A DNA stretch of 64,000 bases from Sulfuricurvum sp. 17-40-25 (GTDB lineage Bacteria; Campylobacterota; Campylobacteria; Campylobacterales; Sulfurimonadaceae). The notes below the pieces were generated by a model, which saw nothing but the letters and a program-made list of their open reading frames with translations, was not told the DNA's origin and did no database searches. The stretch is from positions 1-64,000 of the forward strand of contig NCIJ01000006.1 of assembly GCA_002282015.1 (NCBI GenBank). Direction: 5' to 3'. The translations under genes and the position numbers were made by a program. Positions 1 to 9,732 of the stretch are shown here, in pieces. Numbering within the stretch: the stretch's first letter is position 1; each line of letters begins with the position of its first letter.

Positions 1-131
1 GTTTGACCTACTTAGTTTTCAATGATCGCAAACTCAAACTCGTACCTTAACTCAAGGTCTTCATCGTTTGTGGACGGGAATTATAGGGGAAATCATCTTA
101 GTTGTCAAGAGCTAGGAGAAAGAATTGTTAA

Positions 132-150
132 GAAAAGGATTATCCTTTTC
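132..150 (-). terminator. Possible weak terminator hairpin after the transglutaminase operon
   Basis: A perfect 9-bp inverted repeat (GAAAAGGAT / ATCCTTTTC, one-base centre) lies 51 bases beyond the stop codon of the last gene of the minus-strand operon. On the minus strand it is followed by a short T-rich stretch (CTTAACAATTCT). The loop would in practice open to 3-5 bases and the stem is AT-rich, so it is a weak candidate. The rest of 1-200 shows no convincing gene. Confidence 0.25.
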
Positions 151-200
151 TCTTGGTATCATAGAATGTTATTTTACTACTTGAATTTGACTCAGAAGAA

Positions 201-1127
201 TCACGATTGGCTTTGACTTTGGCTTTGTAGTGTCATCTCTTCACGTTTCACATCAACTATCACACTGACACTACTACGTCCACTACCCAAAACCACCCCT
301 TGCATCGGTGCAATGTCCGCATAGTCACGGCCATATCCTAAGACGATATGTTGATCATACGGAACAATGTTGTTAGTTGGATCAAAGTCAAACCATCCAA
401 ATCCTGGAATAAAAACCGAAAACCATGCATGAGAAGCATCGACTCCAAACAGTTTTTCTTCCCCCTCAGGGGGTAGTGTTTCTATGTATCCACTCACATA
501 ACGAGCAGCAAGGCCTAGAGAGCGAAGGGCACTGATCGCAATATGGGCGAAATCTTGACAAACCCCTTTTCGTGCCTCAAATACTGTTTCTACAGGTGTA
601 TTGACATCACTAAAACCGCTAACAAATTGGAAATCATTAAAAATACGCCCCATGAATTCCTCAACACTTTCATAAACAGAACGTTCAAGGAAAAAGGAAC
701 TAGAGACATAATCATGTAATAATGGATCTGTTTTTTTAAGAAACTGGCTTGGCATGCAATACTGCTTTGCATCTATTACATCAGAGGTACTTGCACTAAG
801 GGCTTGAAGCGCTTGTGAATAACTGACTTCTTTCGCATGTTCAGATAATATTTTATGCTGTTCGATCGCTTGTAGATCCATTGCAATACACGATTGTGCA
901 CTTACCTTTAGATGATGATGCGGCTCACGTACAAGCATATGGTAAAGATAATTACCAAAATAATCGGTATAACCTTCAAGCTCTGCAACATCAGGATCTG
1001 TAGTAAGTGAAAAATCAATGACCGTTTGAAAAGGAGTGTCTTTGGGCTTCAAGCGAATGAGATTATGGCTAAAACTCACCAACTGCTGATACGAAAATTC
1101 GGTGCTATGAAAAATATGGTACAACAT
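201..1127 (-). CDS. Transglutaminase-like protein (cysteine peptidase fold)
   Basis: 308 residues. An N-terminal bacterial transglutaminase-associated domain (about 1-100) is followed by a transglutaminase-like core. The catalytic triad is visible: Cys190 in KGVCQDFAH, His233 in ASHAWF and Asp249 in DFDPTNN. The protein ends in an alternating Gln-Ser tail (QSQSQSQS). No signal peptide is seen, so a cytoplasmic site is likely. It is the last gene of a three-gene minus-strand operon, two bases after the ATP-grasp/alpha-E gene. In this family the core may act as a peptidase, amidase or acyl transferase; the substrate is unknown. Comparative genomics links this set to modification of a peptide or protein by ATP-grasp ligation; the specific role here is inference. 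Confidence 0.85.
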   Translation of the reverse strand: MLYHIFHSTEFSYQQLVSFSHNLIRLKPKDTPFQTVIDFSLTTDPDVAELEGYTDYFGNYLYHMLVREPHHHLKVSAQSCIAMDLQAIEQHKILSEHAKEVSYSQALQALSASTSDVIDAKQYCMPSQFLKKTDPLLHDYVSSSFFLERSVYESVEEFMGRIFNDFQFVSGFSDVNTPVETVFEARKGVCQDFAHIAISALRSLGLAARYVSGYIETLPPEGEEKLFGVDASHAWFSVFIPGFGWFDFDPTNNIVPYDQHIVLGYGRDYADIAPMQGVVLGSGRSSVSVIVDVKREEMTLQSQSQSQS

Positions 1128-1129
1128 GG

Positions 1130-3622
1130 CTACTCATCATAATGGGCGAAATAAGTTTTAGACAACTCATCGGATACCACAATCAATTTATTGGAAATAT
1201 TCGTAAGAAGTATATCCATATTCTCACGTACAACTGAATCGGGTGCTAACGCACATAAACTTTCAATTCGACTTAGCCGTAACAATGAAAATGCTTCAAA
1301 AAGAGGCTCTTCGTATCGACTAAGATAAATATCATTTTTGAACTTTGGCAATTTTGGTAACAACTCCAGTAAGCGAGCGATCTCACTGATTAATGATTTT
1401 GGGAATTGACTGTCCAAAAGCATAAATTCACTCACATGCTCTAAGTCTATTGAAGCACGATAATGTGCTCTATAGGCATTTAAACTTTCACTACTTCCTA
1501 ATAATGTTTCCAAAACTTCATACTCCGTAAAAGGTTCATATACCGAGGTCAGCATTGCACGTGATTTTGTGATCAATGATTGTGAACGTTCAAGTCCAGC
1601 TCCAATTTCATATAAAATTAGCCCTTGCTCTAAAAATAAACTGTCTTCGATCAGTGCTTTGTATGCCATTAAATGCACAAGTAATTTATCAAGTCCTGCA
1701 ATCATCGTGCGCTGAGGAAGTGAAGTATTGTTTGTATATTCTTTCCATTCACGCACCAGACGTTCAAAAATACGCCATGCCTCTAGGGGAAGAAGGTTCT
1801 TTGTACTTGTATTCGCGTTAGAAAGCATATGTATGACTTGATGAAGCGATCCAATCCGATCACTTTGTGAAATAACAGACCATATTTCTTTAATAGGATC
1901 AGTGACTTTTTCATTTCCGACACCTAAAAACCCAGGATACGTCATAGACAAATGAGTTAAGGTATCGCACAAAACCTCTTGTGCATAAAGATTCCCATCA
2001 CTGTCGTAACGTGTTGCATTGGCCAAGCTTTTGAGCGTAATACGGATCATCCGTGCACTGATGATACATCGCATCAAATAACGTCCAAGCCAAAACAGGT
2101 TTTCTGCCCGAAGACTTGGTATATTTTCCAATGAATTTTCAGAAGTTGATTTTGGCTTATAAGCACTAGTAGGTGCTAAAGGGCCTGCTTCTCCCAAAAC
2201 CCATAAATCTTTACTGCTACCGCCACGCTGACCAGAGACAATCAATGAATCGTCACTGCTTCCTACACGGACCAATGCCCCCGGCATTACTTCATACTCT
2301 TCATCTTTTACGATAGCGAATGAACGTATAACTACATGCTGAGGCTTTATCTCACCCTCTACCAGACTTGGTGCGGTTGCAAACTGAACCTCTTCTTGAC
2401 CTACATACATATAAGGATTGGCTAGTATTTTAGCGCGTAACTGTTCTTGTTCATCAAGAGAAAGTCTTTTCCCAACATAGGTACCTGATTCACTACCGCT
2501 ACGATCAATGGCTTTGATAATCAGTGTTGGTAAATTTTCAAGTACGTATTCACATTCTGTGCTTTGACCACACCACCAGCTTGCTATTTGTGGCAGGATC
2601 AACTCTTCATTCAAGAAAAATTGTGCCAATTTTGGCATAAAGGGGTGTATCCCTAGATTTTCCAAGACTCCACAGCCCAAAGGGTTTGCCATCGCAATCC
2701 CCTGTTTACGAATGGCTTGTACCAGCCCTGATACCCCAAGCTTAGACTCGGCGCGCAACTCAAGCGGATCACAATAGCCCTCATCCAAACGTCGTAAAAT
2801 CGAATCTACACGGCGAAGCCCTTTGAGGCTTTTAAGCCAAATAGCTCCCCCTTTGGCCAATAAATCCTGTCCTTGGACCAAGGTTAAGCCCAAGAAAGAA
2901 CTTAAATACGCATGTTCAAAATAGGTTTCATTATGTGGTCCAGGGGTAAGCAAGACATTGAGCGGTTCGCTTTTAGTATTTTCCCCAAGTTTGGTAAGCA
3001 TCGATTTAAAATCTTCATAAAACGTATACAAACGGCGCATTGAAATATTCGAGTATAAATCCTGAACAGCGCTGTTCATCGTCAATCGATTTTCGATTGC
3101 ATACCCCAATCCAGATGGGGACTGAACACGGTCATGGATTACCCACATCTTACCATCAGGTCCCCGAGCCAAATCAGCTGCCACTATCATCAAAGGATGC
3201 GTTAGATGCGTATACAATCCATGTACTTCACGTAAAAAACCGCTGTGACCAAAAATGATTTCACTGGGGACAATGTTTTGTTTAAGAACCTTCTGTTCTC
3301 CATAAATGTCTTTAAACAAAAGATTGAGTAAGGTGGCACGCTGGTGCATACCTGCTTCGATTGTTTTCCAATCATTGCTTTCTAATATAAGAGGAATAGG
3401 GTCAAGATGCCATGGTCTACTCGTACCGTTGGGATCATCATACACATTGTACGTGACCCCATTATCCTCCAGACGCCAATCGATCTCTTTTTGTTTGATA
3501 TTAAGCTGTTCAAGCCCGAGGCTCTCGAGATTATTGGCAAGTGTCTTCCAATGCTCCCGGATTGTTCCATCTTCATTAAACATTTCATCATACGATGATA
3601 TGGAGTAGTTTTCAAAAATCAT
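1130..3622 (-). CDS. Circularly permuted ATP-grasp / alpha-E fusion protein
   Basis: 830 residues. The N-terminal part (about 1-490) matches the circularly permuted ATP-grasp type 2 family (COG2308): it has the HLDPIPLIL start region, LTPGPHNETYFEH and the RSFAIVKDEEYEVMPGALVRV segment. From about residue 505 (RAENLFWLGRYLMR) to the end it is the all-helical alpha-E domain (COG2307). In many bacteria these are two adjacent genes; here they form one chain. ATP-grasp enzymes join a carboxylate to an amine through an acyl-phosphate; the substrate of this family is not established. It sits 9 bases after the DUF2126 gene and 2 bases before the transglutaminase gene, so all three are probably co-transcribed and work together. 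Confidence 0.9.
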   Translation of the reverse strand: MIFENYSISSYDEMFNEDGTIREHWKTLANNLESLGLEQLNIKQKEIDWRLEDNGVTYNVYDDPNGTSRPWHLDPIPLILESNDWKTIEAGMHQRATLLNLLFKDIYGEQKVLKQNIVPSEIIFGHSGFLREVHGLYTHLTHPLMIVAADLARGPDGKMWVIHDRVQSPSGLGYAIENRLTMNSAVQDLYSNISMRRLYTFYEDFKSMLTKLGENTKSEPLNVLLTPGPHNETYFEHAYLSSFLGLTLVQGQDLLAKGGAIWLKSLKGLRRVDSILRRLDEGYCDPLELRAESKLGVSGLVQAIRKQGIAMANPLGCGVLENLGIHPFMPKLAQFFLNEELILPQIASWWCGQSTECEYVLENLPTLIIKAIDRSGSESGTYVGKRLSLDEQEQLRAKILANPYMYVGQEEVQFATAPSLVEGEIKPQHVVIRSFAIVKDEEYEVMPGALVRVGSSDDSLIVSGQRGGSSKDLWVLGEAGPLAPTSAYKPKSTSENSLENIPSLRAENLFWLGRYLMRCIISARMIRITLKSLANATRYDSDGNLYAQEVLCDTLTHLSMTYPGFLGVGNEKVTDPIKEIWSVISQSDRIGSLHQVIHMLSNANTSTKNLLPLEAWRIFERLVREWKEYTNNTSLPQRTMIAGLDKLLVHLMAYKALIEDSLFLEQGLILYEIGAGLERSQSLITKSRAMLTSVYEPFTEYEVLETLLGSSESLNAYRAHYRASIDLEHVSEFMLLDSQFPKSLISEIARLLELLPKLPKFKNDIYLSRYEEPLFEAFSLLRLSRIESLCALAPDSVVRENMDILLTNISNKLIVVSDELSKTYFAHYDE

Positions 3623-3631
3623 GCGCTAATT

Positions 3632-6600
3632 CTACTCTTTTATTCCTTTTGGGCTCCATTTTCGACGTAAGTCCAGCGTCAGAGGATATTCCAGACTTCC
3701 CGGAAGTTCCTGATACGTAAATGTTTTCTTCCCAGCAACATTCGGAGTTACTTGTGTTGATGACACACCCTCTTCTCTACCTTGTGATTTGATCGGTGAA
3801 CGTATCTCTTCGAGTTCTCCTTGTGAATGTCCAAAGGCGGTATAACGACTAAAACGTCGAGATTGGGCTTCGAGAGAATTGACCGGGAACGTATCGTACG
3901 ATCGTCCTCCCGGATGGGATACGTGATACGTAAATCCGCCCAATGAGCGTCGATTCCACTTGTCAACAATGTCATATACCAAAGGGGTATCCACTCCGAT
4001 AGTAGGATGCAGTGCCGACCATGGCTGCCATGCACGGTAGCGTACCCCCGCTACGTATTCTCCCTCAACTCCTGTAGAAACCAACGGAACTTTGACACCG
4101 TTACACGTCAAGACATAACGCTCATTGACAAAATTGGACACTTTGACCTGTACCCGTTCCAACGATGAATCGACATAACGCGCAGTTCCTTGCGAGCTTG
4201 ATTCCTCGCCCAATACGTGCCATGGCTCTATGCCTGCACGAAGTTCACACGAAATTCCCTCGATCATGTTTAATCCATATAAAGGAAAACGAAATTCGAA
4301 GAACGGATCAAACCAATCTAACTCAAATGCATATCCCTCAGCTCGTAAAAACTCCACAATATCCCGGATATCTTCACGTACATAGTGCTCGATCAAAAAT
4401 TTATCGTGCAGTTGCGTTCCCCAGCGTACCAATTTATGTTTGTACGGTTTACGCCAAAAAAGCGACACGAGGGTACGTACCAACAACATCTGCATCAGCG
4501 ACATCTCCTGATGAGGAGGCATATCAAAACCGCGTAGTTCTAAAATACCCAATCTCCCTGTCGAAGAGTCAGGGGAATACAGTTTATCAATACAAAACTC
4601 ACTACGATGCGTATTACCCGTGATGTCCGTGAGCATATGACGAAACAGTCTATCTGTCAGCCAAAAAGGGACCTCTTGATCCTGAGGTATTTGTGAGAAT
4701 GCAATTTCGAGTTCATAGAGATTTTCAGCACGTCCCTCATCCACGCGTGGCGCTTGTGAAGTGGGTCCGATAAATGATCCTGAAAAAAGATACGAAAGAC
4801 CCGGATGGTGCTGCCAAAAAGTGATCAAACTGCGCAATAAATCAGGACTGCGCAGTAACGGACTGTCGCTAGGGGTCATACCACCGATGGTGACATGATT
4901 ACCTCCACCTGTTCCCGTATGCTTGCCATCTTGCATAAACTTCTCGGTTCCCAAACGTGAGAGATGAGCCTCTTGGTAGAGTGTACTTATTAATTCGGTA
5001 AGTTCTCCCCAACTGCTGGTGGGATGGATATTTACCTCTATAACACCCGGATCCGGAGTGACCCGCATTTTTTCAATCCGAAGATCGTGTGGCGCTTCAT
5101 ACCCCTCGATCATCACTGGGATTTTCAACTCTGCTGCGGTGGTCTCAATCGACGCTATCAAATCCAAAAAGGCATCCGTACGTTTTAATGGTGGAAGGAA
5201 TAAAAAGAGTTTTCCCTCTCGGACCTCAGCAGAAATTGCTGTTCGAACAAAAACTTCCGCTTCCCCTTTTTTCTTAGTAGGCTTGGAGGCTTTTGATGCA
5301 CGCGCCGCTATCGCACTGTGGTATTCACCAAGCTCGGGTAAAACAGCAAATACGTCATTATCAAATCCTTGATCCAGTTCATGTGTCGGTTTATCGACGA
5401 GAGAGTCCAATGGTAGACGCAATCCAACAGGCGACGTTCCCGGCATCAAGAACAGATGTCCTCGTCGGAATTTCCATGTACACGTGATCCAATTTTTGGA
5501 ATCTGAGTTCAAAGGCAGTACAAATCCGCATGGTGTATTAAGTCCTTTGGACAAACTTTCTGCCAACGCTTTGCGTTCCCATGAATCTTTGAGATCGACT
5601 TTTAACGGATCAATATCGATAGGTAACTGTGCCTCTTGTAAAAGTGCTACCAACGGATCATTATACGCATCTAATATGTACTGATCGCTAACACCAAGAT
5701 TCACGCATAAGCGTCCTAAAAACTTCTTCGCATCTGTTGGCTTGATGTCGTATGTTTTATCCAAACTTGCTAATAAATCGTGGTTTTTCCAAATCTGTTT
5801 GCCGTCTTTACGCCAAAAAATACTGCTCATCCATCGTGGTAACGGTTCGCCAGGATACCATTTTCCCTGTGCGTGATGAAGCATTCCTCCATACCCAAAG
5901 GTATTTAACAATCGGCGTGAAAGGACATTTGCCAATTCACGTTTATGAGGACCGTCCGCATCGGTATTCCATTGAGCTGATTCTTGATCATCAATCGATA
6001 CAAATGTCGGTTCTCCCCCCATACTCATACGGACATCATTGGCTACGAGTTCTTTATCTACCTCAAAACCCAGCTTTTTAATCGCTTCCCATTGCTCGAT
6101 ACGATAGGGCTTCGTGACACGCGGTGATTCGAATACTCTCGTAACAGTATTGGAAAAGGTAAATTCAACTTCACACTGATCCATCCCACCCTCAACGGGT
6201 GCCGCACTCTCTGGATTTGGAGTACATGCCAGAGGAATATGTCCCTCACCTGCAAATAATCCGCTCGTGGAATCCAATCCGATCCACCCAGCACCGGGAA
6301 TATACACTTCCGTCCACGCATGTAAATCGGTAAAATCTTCCTCAGGACCGCTAGGACCATCCAATGATTTCATATCTGACTTAAGCTGTACCAGATACCC
6401 CGAGACGAAACGTGCTGCCAATCCTAGATGACGAAATATTTGGACAAACAACCATGCAAAATCACGACATGACCCCAGTTTTTTACCCAGAGTTACTTCA
6501 CACGTCTGAATACCCGGTTCCATACGAACGGTATAGTTTAGATACTGATTAAGCTTGATATTAAGCTCTACTAAAAAATCATTAATGGTACGCGGTGTCA

Positions 6601-7006
6601 GATCAATATCTTTTACAAAACTCTTAAGAAGCTTACCGTTTGACGTCACTTTCAAATAGGGAGACAACTCTTTTTTGAGTTCTTTTTTATATTTGAAGGG
6701 GAAATTGGTCGCATACTCTTCTACGAAAAAGTCAAACGGGTTGATACTCACCAACTCCGCCAATATTTCCACATCGATCTCTAACTCCGTCGTTTTTTCA
6801 GGAAAAACAATTCGTGCTAGATAATTGCCAAATGGATCCTGCTGCCAATTGATAAAATGAGTATCCGGTTTGATCTTAAGCGAATACGCTTCTATCGGGG
6901 TACGGCTATGCGGTGCCGGACGCAAGCGAATCACATGAGGGGATAGATTAATAGGCTTGTCAAATGCATAATGTGTTTTATGAGAAAGGACAACTTTGAG
7001 TGACAT
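3632..7006 (-). CDS. Transglutaminase-DUF2126 protein
   Basis: 1124 residues. Residues 1-250 form a transglutaminase N-terminal domain and core with the triad Cys180 (LGSCRDFAW), His229 (DLHAWTEVY) and Asp245 (GLDSTSGL). The remaining 800 or so residues match DUF2126 (COG4196), with conserved-looking stretches such as MSMGGEPTFVSID and HTGTGGGNHVTIGG. The second of these suggests a ligase- or nucleotide-binding-like region, but the activity is not established. First gene of the operon 7006 to 201; the promoter should lie in 7007-7124, shared with the divergent response regulator gene. The family commonly travels with COG2307/COG2308 proteins and sometimes with the proteasome-like peptidase Anbu; no Anbu gene is visible here. 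Confidence 0.88.
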   Translation of the reverse strand: MSLKVVLSHKTHYAFDKPINLSPHVIRLRPAPHSRTPIEAYSLKIKPDTHFINWQQDPFGNYLARIVFPEKTTELEIDVEILAELVSINPFDFFVEEYATNFPFKYKKELKKELSPYLKVTSNGKLLKSFVKDIDLTPRTINDFLVELNIKLNQYLNYTVRMEPGIQTCEVTLGKKLGSCRDFAWLFVQIFRHLGLAARFVSGYLVQLKSDMKSLDGPSGPEEDFTDLHAWTEVYIPGAGWIGLDSTSGLFAGEGHIPLACTPNPESAAPVEGGMDQCEVEFTFSNTVTRVFESPRVTKPYRIEQWEAIKKLGFEVDKELVANDVRMSMGGEPTFVSIDDQESAQWNTDADGPHKRELANVLSRRLLNTFGYGGMLHHAQGKWYPGEPLPRWMSSIFWRKDGKQIWKNHDLLASLDKTYDIKPTDAKKFLGRLCVNLGVSDQYILDAYNDPLVALLQEAQLPIDIDPLKVDLKDSWERKALAESLSKGLNTPCGFVLPLNSDSKNWITCTWKFRRGHLFLMPGTSPVGLRLPLDSLVDKPTHELDQGFDNDVFAVLPELGEYHSAIAARASKASKPTKKKGEAEVFVRTAISAEVREGKLFLFLPPLKRTDAFLDLIASIETTAAELKIPVMIEGYEAPHDLRIEKMRVTPDPGVIEVNIHPTSSWGELTELISTLYQEAHLSRLGTEKFMQDGKHTGTGGGNHVTIGGMTPSDSPLLRSPDLLRSLITFWQHHPGLSYLFSGSFIGPTSQAPRVDEGRAENLYELEIAFSQIPQDQEVPFWLTDRLFRHMLTDITGNTHRSEFCIDKLYSPDSSTGRLGILELRGFDMPPHQEMSLMQMLLVRTLVSLFWRKPYKHKLVRWGTQLHDKFLIEHYVREDIRDIVEFLRAEGYAFELDWFDPFFEFRFPLYGLNMIEGISCELRAGIEPWHVLGEESSSQGTARYVDSSLERVQVKVSNFVNERYVLTCNGVKVPLVSTGVEGEYVAGVRYRAWQPWSALHPTIGVDTPLVYDIVDKWNRRSLGGFTYHVSHPGGRSYDTFPVNSLEAQSRRFSRYTAFGHSQGELEEIRSPIKSQGREEGVSSTQVTPNVAGKKTFTYQELPGSLEYPLTLDLRRKWSPKGIKE

Positions 7007-7077
7007 AAATATTCCTTTGTCTAGTAAGCTGCAACAAGAATAACATAATTATTTTCAAAGTAGTGTATATTTTTAGC

Positions 7078-7094
7078 CCACTTAGTGGTAGAAT
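7078..7094 (+). promoter_or_regulatory. Candidate promoter/operator before the response regulator gene
   Basis: An 11-base palindrome CCACT-T-AGTGG (7078-7088) abuts a -10-like TAGAAT (7089-7094), 30 bases before the GTG start at 7125. The palindrome would occupy the -35/-10 spacer, as expected for an operator. No good -35 box is seen. Weak evidence. Confidence 0.3.
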
Positions 7095-7124
7095 TACTGT
7101 CAATGCTTACAAAAAAGAGTCACC

Positions 7125-7760
7125 GTGAAAATTTTTCTACTCGAAGATGACTATCTACTAAACAAAGCGATTACCCAGTACCTAGTCAGTAAAGGGTTTA
7201 CTGTCGGTGCCTATTACAATGGAACCGAAGCGATCAAAGCCATGACCGATAACTTTGACGTCATGGTTTTAGACATCGATATCCCACAGCTAGATGGAAT
7301 CACTGTCATGGAAGAGATTCGAAAAATCTACCCCACCAAACCGATTATTATGATAAGTGCAACCATTAACATTGATACTATTCCCAAGGCATACGAAAAA
7401 GGGTGCAATGACTACATGAAAAAGCCTTTTGATATTCGTGAACTTGAGCTCAAAATTCGAACTTTTAAAAAAGAAACAACAAATAGTATTCAAATTGTCA
7501 AAGGACTTGAATACACCCTAAACGATCAGCGTCTTTTATACCATTCACGTGAAGTAGGATTAACCCCAAAAGAACGAAGACTCTTTCATGTCTTGATCGA
7601 GAACAAAGGCCGTACTGTTTCTCTTGAATTGCTGGAGCAAGCGGTTTGGGGACTTAACGGCGATTCTGTTCATCTGCGTCAACTTGTCGCACGTTTACGT
7701 AAAAAATTACCAGAAGAGATCATTGAAAACCGTACAGGAAGTGGCTATTGTATCGTTTAG
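7125..7760 (+). CDS. OmpR-family response regulator
   Basis: 211 residues with a GTG start (an A/G-rich stretch AAAAGAG lies just upstream). The receiver domain (1-115) has the acidic pair Glu7-Asp8-Asp9, phospho-acceptor Asp50 in VLDIDIP and Lys101 in KKPFD. The C-terminal winged-helix DNA-binding domain (about 125-211) has LTPKERRLF, LLEQAVWG and the VARLRKKL recognition region, ending with the typical GSGYCIV strand. It is followed 21 bases later by a sensor kinase gene, its likely partner. It is divergent from the transglutaminase operon, whose promoter region it shares, so control of that operon is possible but not shown. Confidence 0.9.
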   Translation: MKIFLLEDDYLLNKAITQYLVSKGFTVGAYYNGTEAIKAMTDNFDVMVLDIDIPQLDGITVMEEIRKIYPTKPIIMISATINIDTIPKAYEKGCNDYMKKPFDIRELELKIRTFKKETTNSIQIVKGLEYTLNDQRLLYHSREVGLTPKERRLFHVLIENKGRTVSLELLEQAVWGLNGDSVHLRQLVARLRKKLPEEIIENRTGSGYCIV

Positions 7761-7781
7761 TGTCACTTATATTTTAAAAAA

Positions 7782-9662
7782 ATGTTGCTACCAAAGCGCA
7801 GTATAAAAACCCTTTTCCTAACACTTACTTGCATCAGTTTACTCCTCATGGCAATAGGATCTGTATGGCTATACAACTATGCCACTACTACTATTTCAGA
7901 AAAACTCGCCCGCACTGCTCACGATAAAGTAGATACTATCCGATATGAGATTATCCGATTTTACGATGCGATGGTATACACATTTACGCAGACTAAATCT
8001 CTTCAAACATCTAAGATGCAACAAGCACAGCTCTATTTCCAGCAACATGGGATGGATGCACCCCTGCTAGACTTACAAAAGAGACTTGAAGACAGTGAGA
8101 GCCAGTATGATATTTACCTTATTAATAAAAAGATGATAGTTGAACGTACGACTCTGAACCATGATTTAGATCTTGATTACAAACAGTACACTTTTGTTCC
8201 AAAACTTCTACACTCACTGTTTAGTCATCCGAAACATATAAATATCAGTGAGCCTTTGTATGAATCTTTCTCTGATAATTTTAAATGCTATACGACTCAA
8301 GCTTCCCTGGATGGACAGTATATCATCCAACTAAGACAGACCCTCAAAGAATCAAAATCTTTTCATGCATTTATGAACCGTCTTAAAAAGCTGATTCCAA
8401 CCCTCTATAGCCATTCCACCTACACCGTTTACAAACCAAATCATCCATCCATAGATGCTCAAGTATTCTGGTCTCAGCGTCTTTCAAAAATAAGAAATAA
8501 AGATGTCATCAAACTATGGGGGAGTCTGGGTAATTTCCAGCAAATTTTGCAACGTATAGATCCTAGCAGTACACGTTTGTTCAAAAATAGCCAACGCTTG
8601 CTTTATCCCTATTTGGACATCATGTTCCAACAAGACATCCGAAAAGAACTCACCTATTGGAAAGATGATCGATACTTGCGTATAGTGATGCTTCCCCAAC
8701 AAAGCTATTATAATCAGCTAGAAAAGAGCTACTCATTTTTAGTCGTGGAACTGGATGAAACCGAGCTTTACAATGATGCCCAAAACATGAAAATGACTAT
8801 CTTACTTAGCTGGACAATACTCATAGGGTTTGTCCTAGCCGTGTCTGTCCTTTTTTACCGTCGTATTATTCTTCCTATTACCCTCTTACAATCCCATATG
8901 CACTCTAAAACACCTCTTAATGATAAACAAGTGCTTCTTCGAGATGATGAAATAAGCACAATTTCTCGTACCTATAATTGGCTATTAAGTGATCTAAAAA
9001 ATCAAATCGAAGCCAAACAGACACTATTATCCCAATTTAAAACCTTTACTGCCAATGCGATTCATCAAGTCCGGACACCGCTAAGTGTCATCAAAATTGC
9101 CCATTCAATGATTGATGATGATATACATAAAGAGGCTAAACTACATATCCAATCTTCCTTGATCTCTATGGAACATTTATACGATTCTCTTGCATTTACC
9201 CTTCAAAATGAGGAAATTGAACTGCCAATTACCCCACTTGATCTTAGCACTATATTCCAAAGTAGAGTCAACCTTTTCACTCCTGTAGCTTCTGCTATGG
9301 ATACACAGATTAATACTAACATCCGGAAAAATATTACAGTACAAATGAATCAAACTGAACTTGAATACCTCATCGATAACAATCTATCCAATGCACTTAA
9401 GTACGGACAGCCTTTTAAACCCATCACAGTAACCCTCTCTCAATCCAAAAATGAACTTATTGTACTCTTTGAAAGTTATGGAGAGCAAATTACCGATACA
9501 CATGCTATTTTCCAACGCTATATCCGTCATGACCATAGTAAACAAGGCAGCGGTATCGGCTTACATATCGTCGCAAACATTTGTGAGCGTTACCAAATCA
9601 TCATTCATGTGACTTACGAAGACGGAAAAAACTGTTTTCGCTACTTTTTTCCAACAAAATAA
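7782..9662 (+). CDS. Sensor histidine kinase with large periplasmic domain
   Basis: 626 residues. Membrane segments at about 9-31 and 340-360 enclose a roughly 305-residue periplasmic domain that I do not recognise; it carries many aromatic and charged residues and one Cys. A short HAMP-like linker leads to the dimerisation helix with His428 (NAIHQVRTPLSVI), then the ATPase domain with an N box (NNLSNALKYGQ, near 530-540) and a glycine-rich G2 box (GSGIGLHIV). Partner of the regulator encoded just upstream. Signal sensed: unknown. Confidence 0.88.
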   Translation: MLLPKRSIKTLFLTLTCISLLLMAIGSVWLYNYATTTISEKLARTAHDKVDTIRYEIIRFYDAMVYTFTQTKSLQTSKMQQAQLYFQQHGMDAPLLDLQKRLEDSESQYDIYLINKKMIVERTTLNHDLDLDYKQYTFVPKLLHSLFSHPKHINISEPLYESFSDNFKCYTTQASLDGQYIIQLRQTLKESKSFHAFMNRLKKLIPTLYSHSTYTVYKPNHPSIDAQVFWSQRLSKIRNKDVIKLWGSLGNFQQILQRIDPSSTRLFKNSQRLLYPYLDIMFQQDIRKELTYWKDDRYLRIVMLPQQSYYNQLEKSYSFLVVELDETELYNDAQNMKMTILLSWTILIGFVLAVSVLFYRRIILPITLLQSHMHSKTPLNDKQVLLRDDEISTISRTYNWLLSDLKNQIEAKQTLLSQFKTFTANAIHQVRTPLSVIKIAHSMIDDDIHKEAKLHIQSSLISMEHLYDSLAFTLQNEEIELPITPLDLSTIFQSRVNLFTPVASAMDTQINTNIRKNITVQMNQTELEYLIDNNLSNALKYGQPFKPITVTLSQSKNELIVLFESYGEQITDTHAIFQRYIRHDHSKQGSGIGLHIVANICERYQIIIHVTYEDGKNCFRYFFPTK

Positions 9663-9732
9663 CCAAATATTACACCATTGTCACACGAAAAGACTACAAT
9701 TGTCGTAATATATATGTGTAGGAAGGTTAATT

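Noticed and set aside
22-216. 64-codon plus-strand frame at the left edge
   Set aside because: No Shine-Dalgarno, no family pattern, odd composition, and it runs into the end of the minus-strand transglutaminase gene.
4165-4623. 152-codon plus-strand frame within the DUF2126 gene
   Set aside because: Lies wholly opposite a clear gene; no RBS or recognisable pattern.
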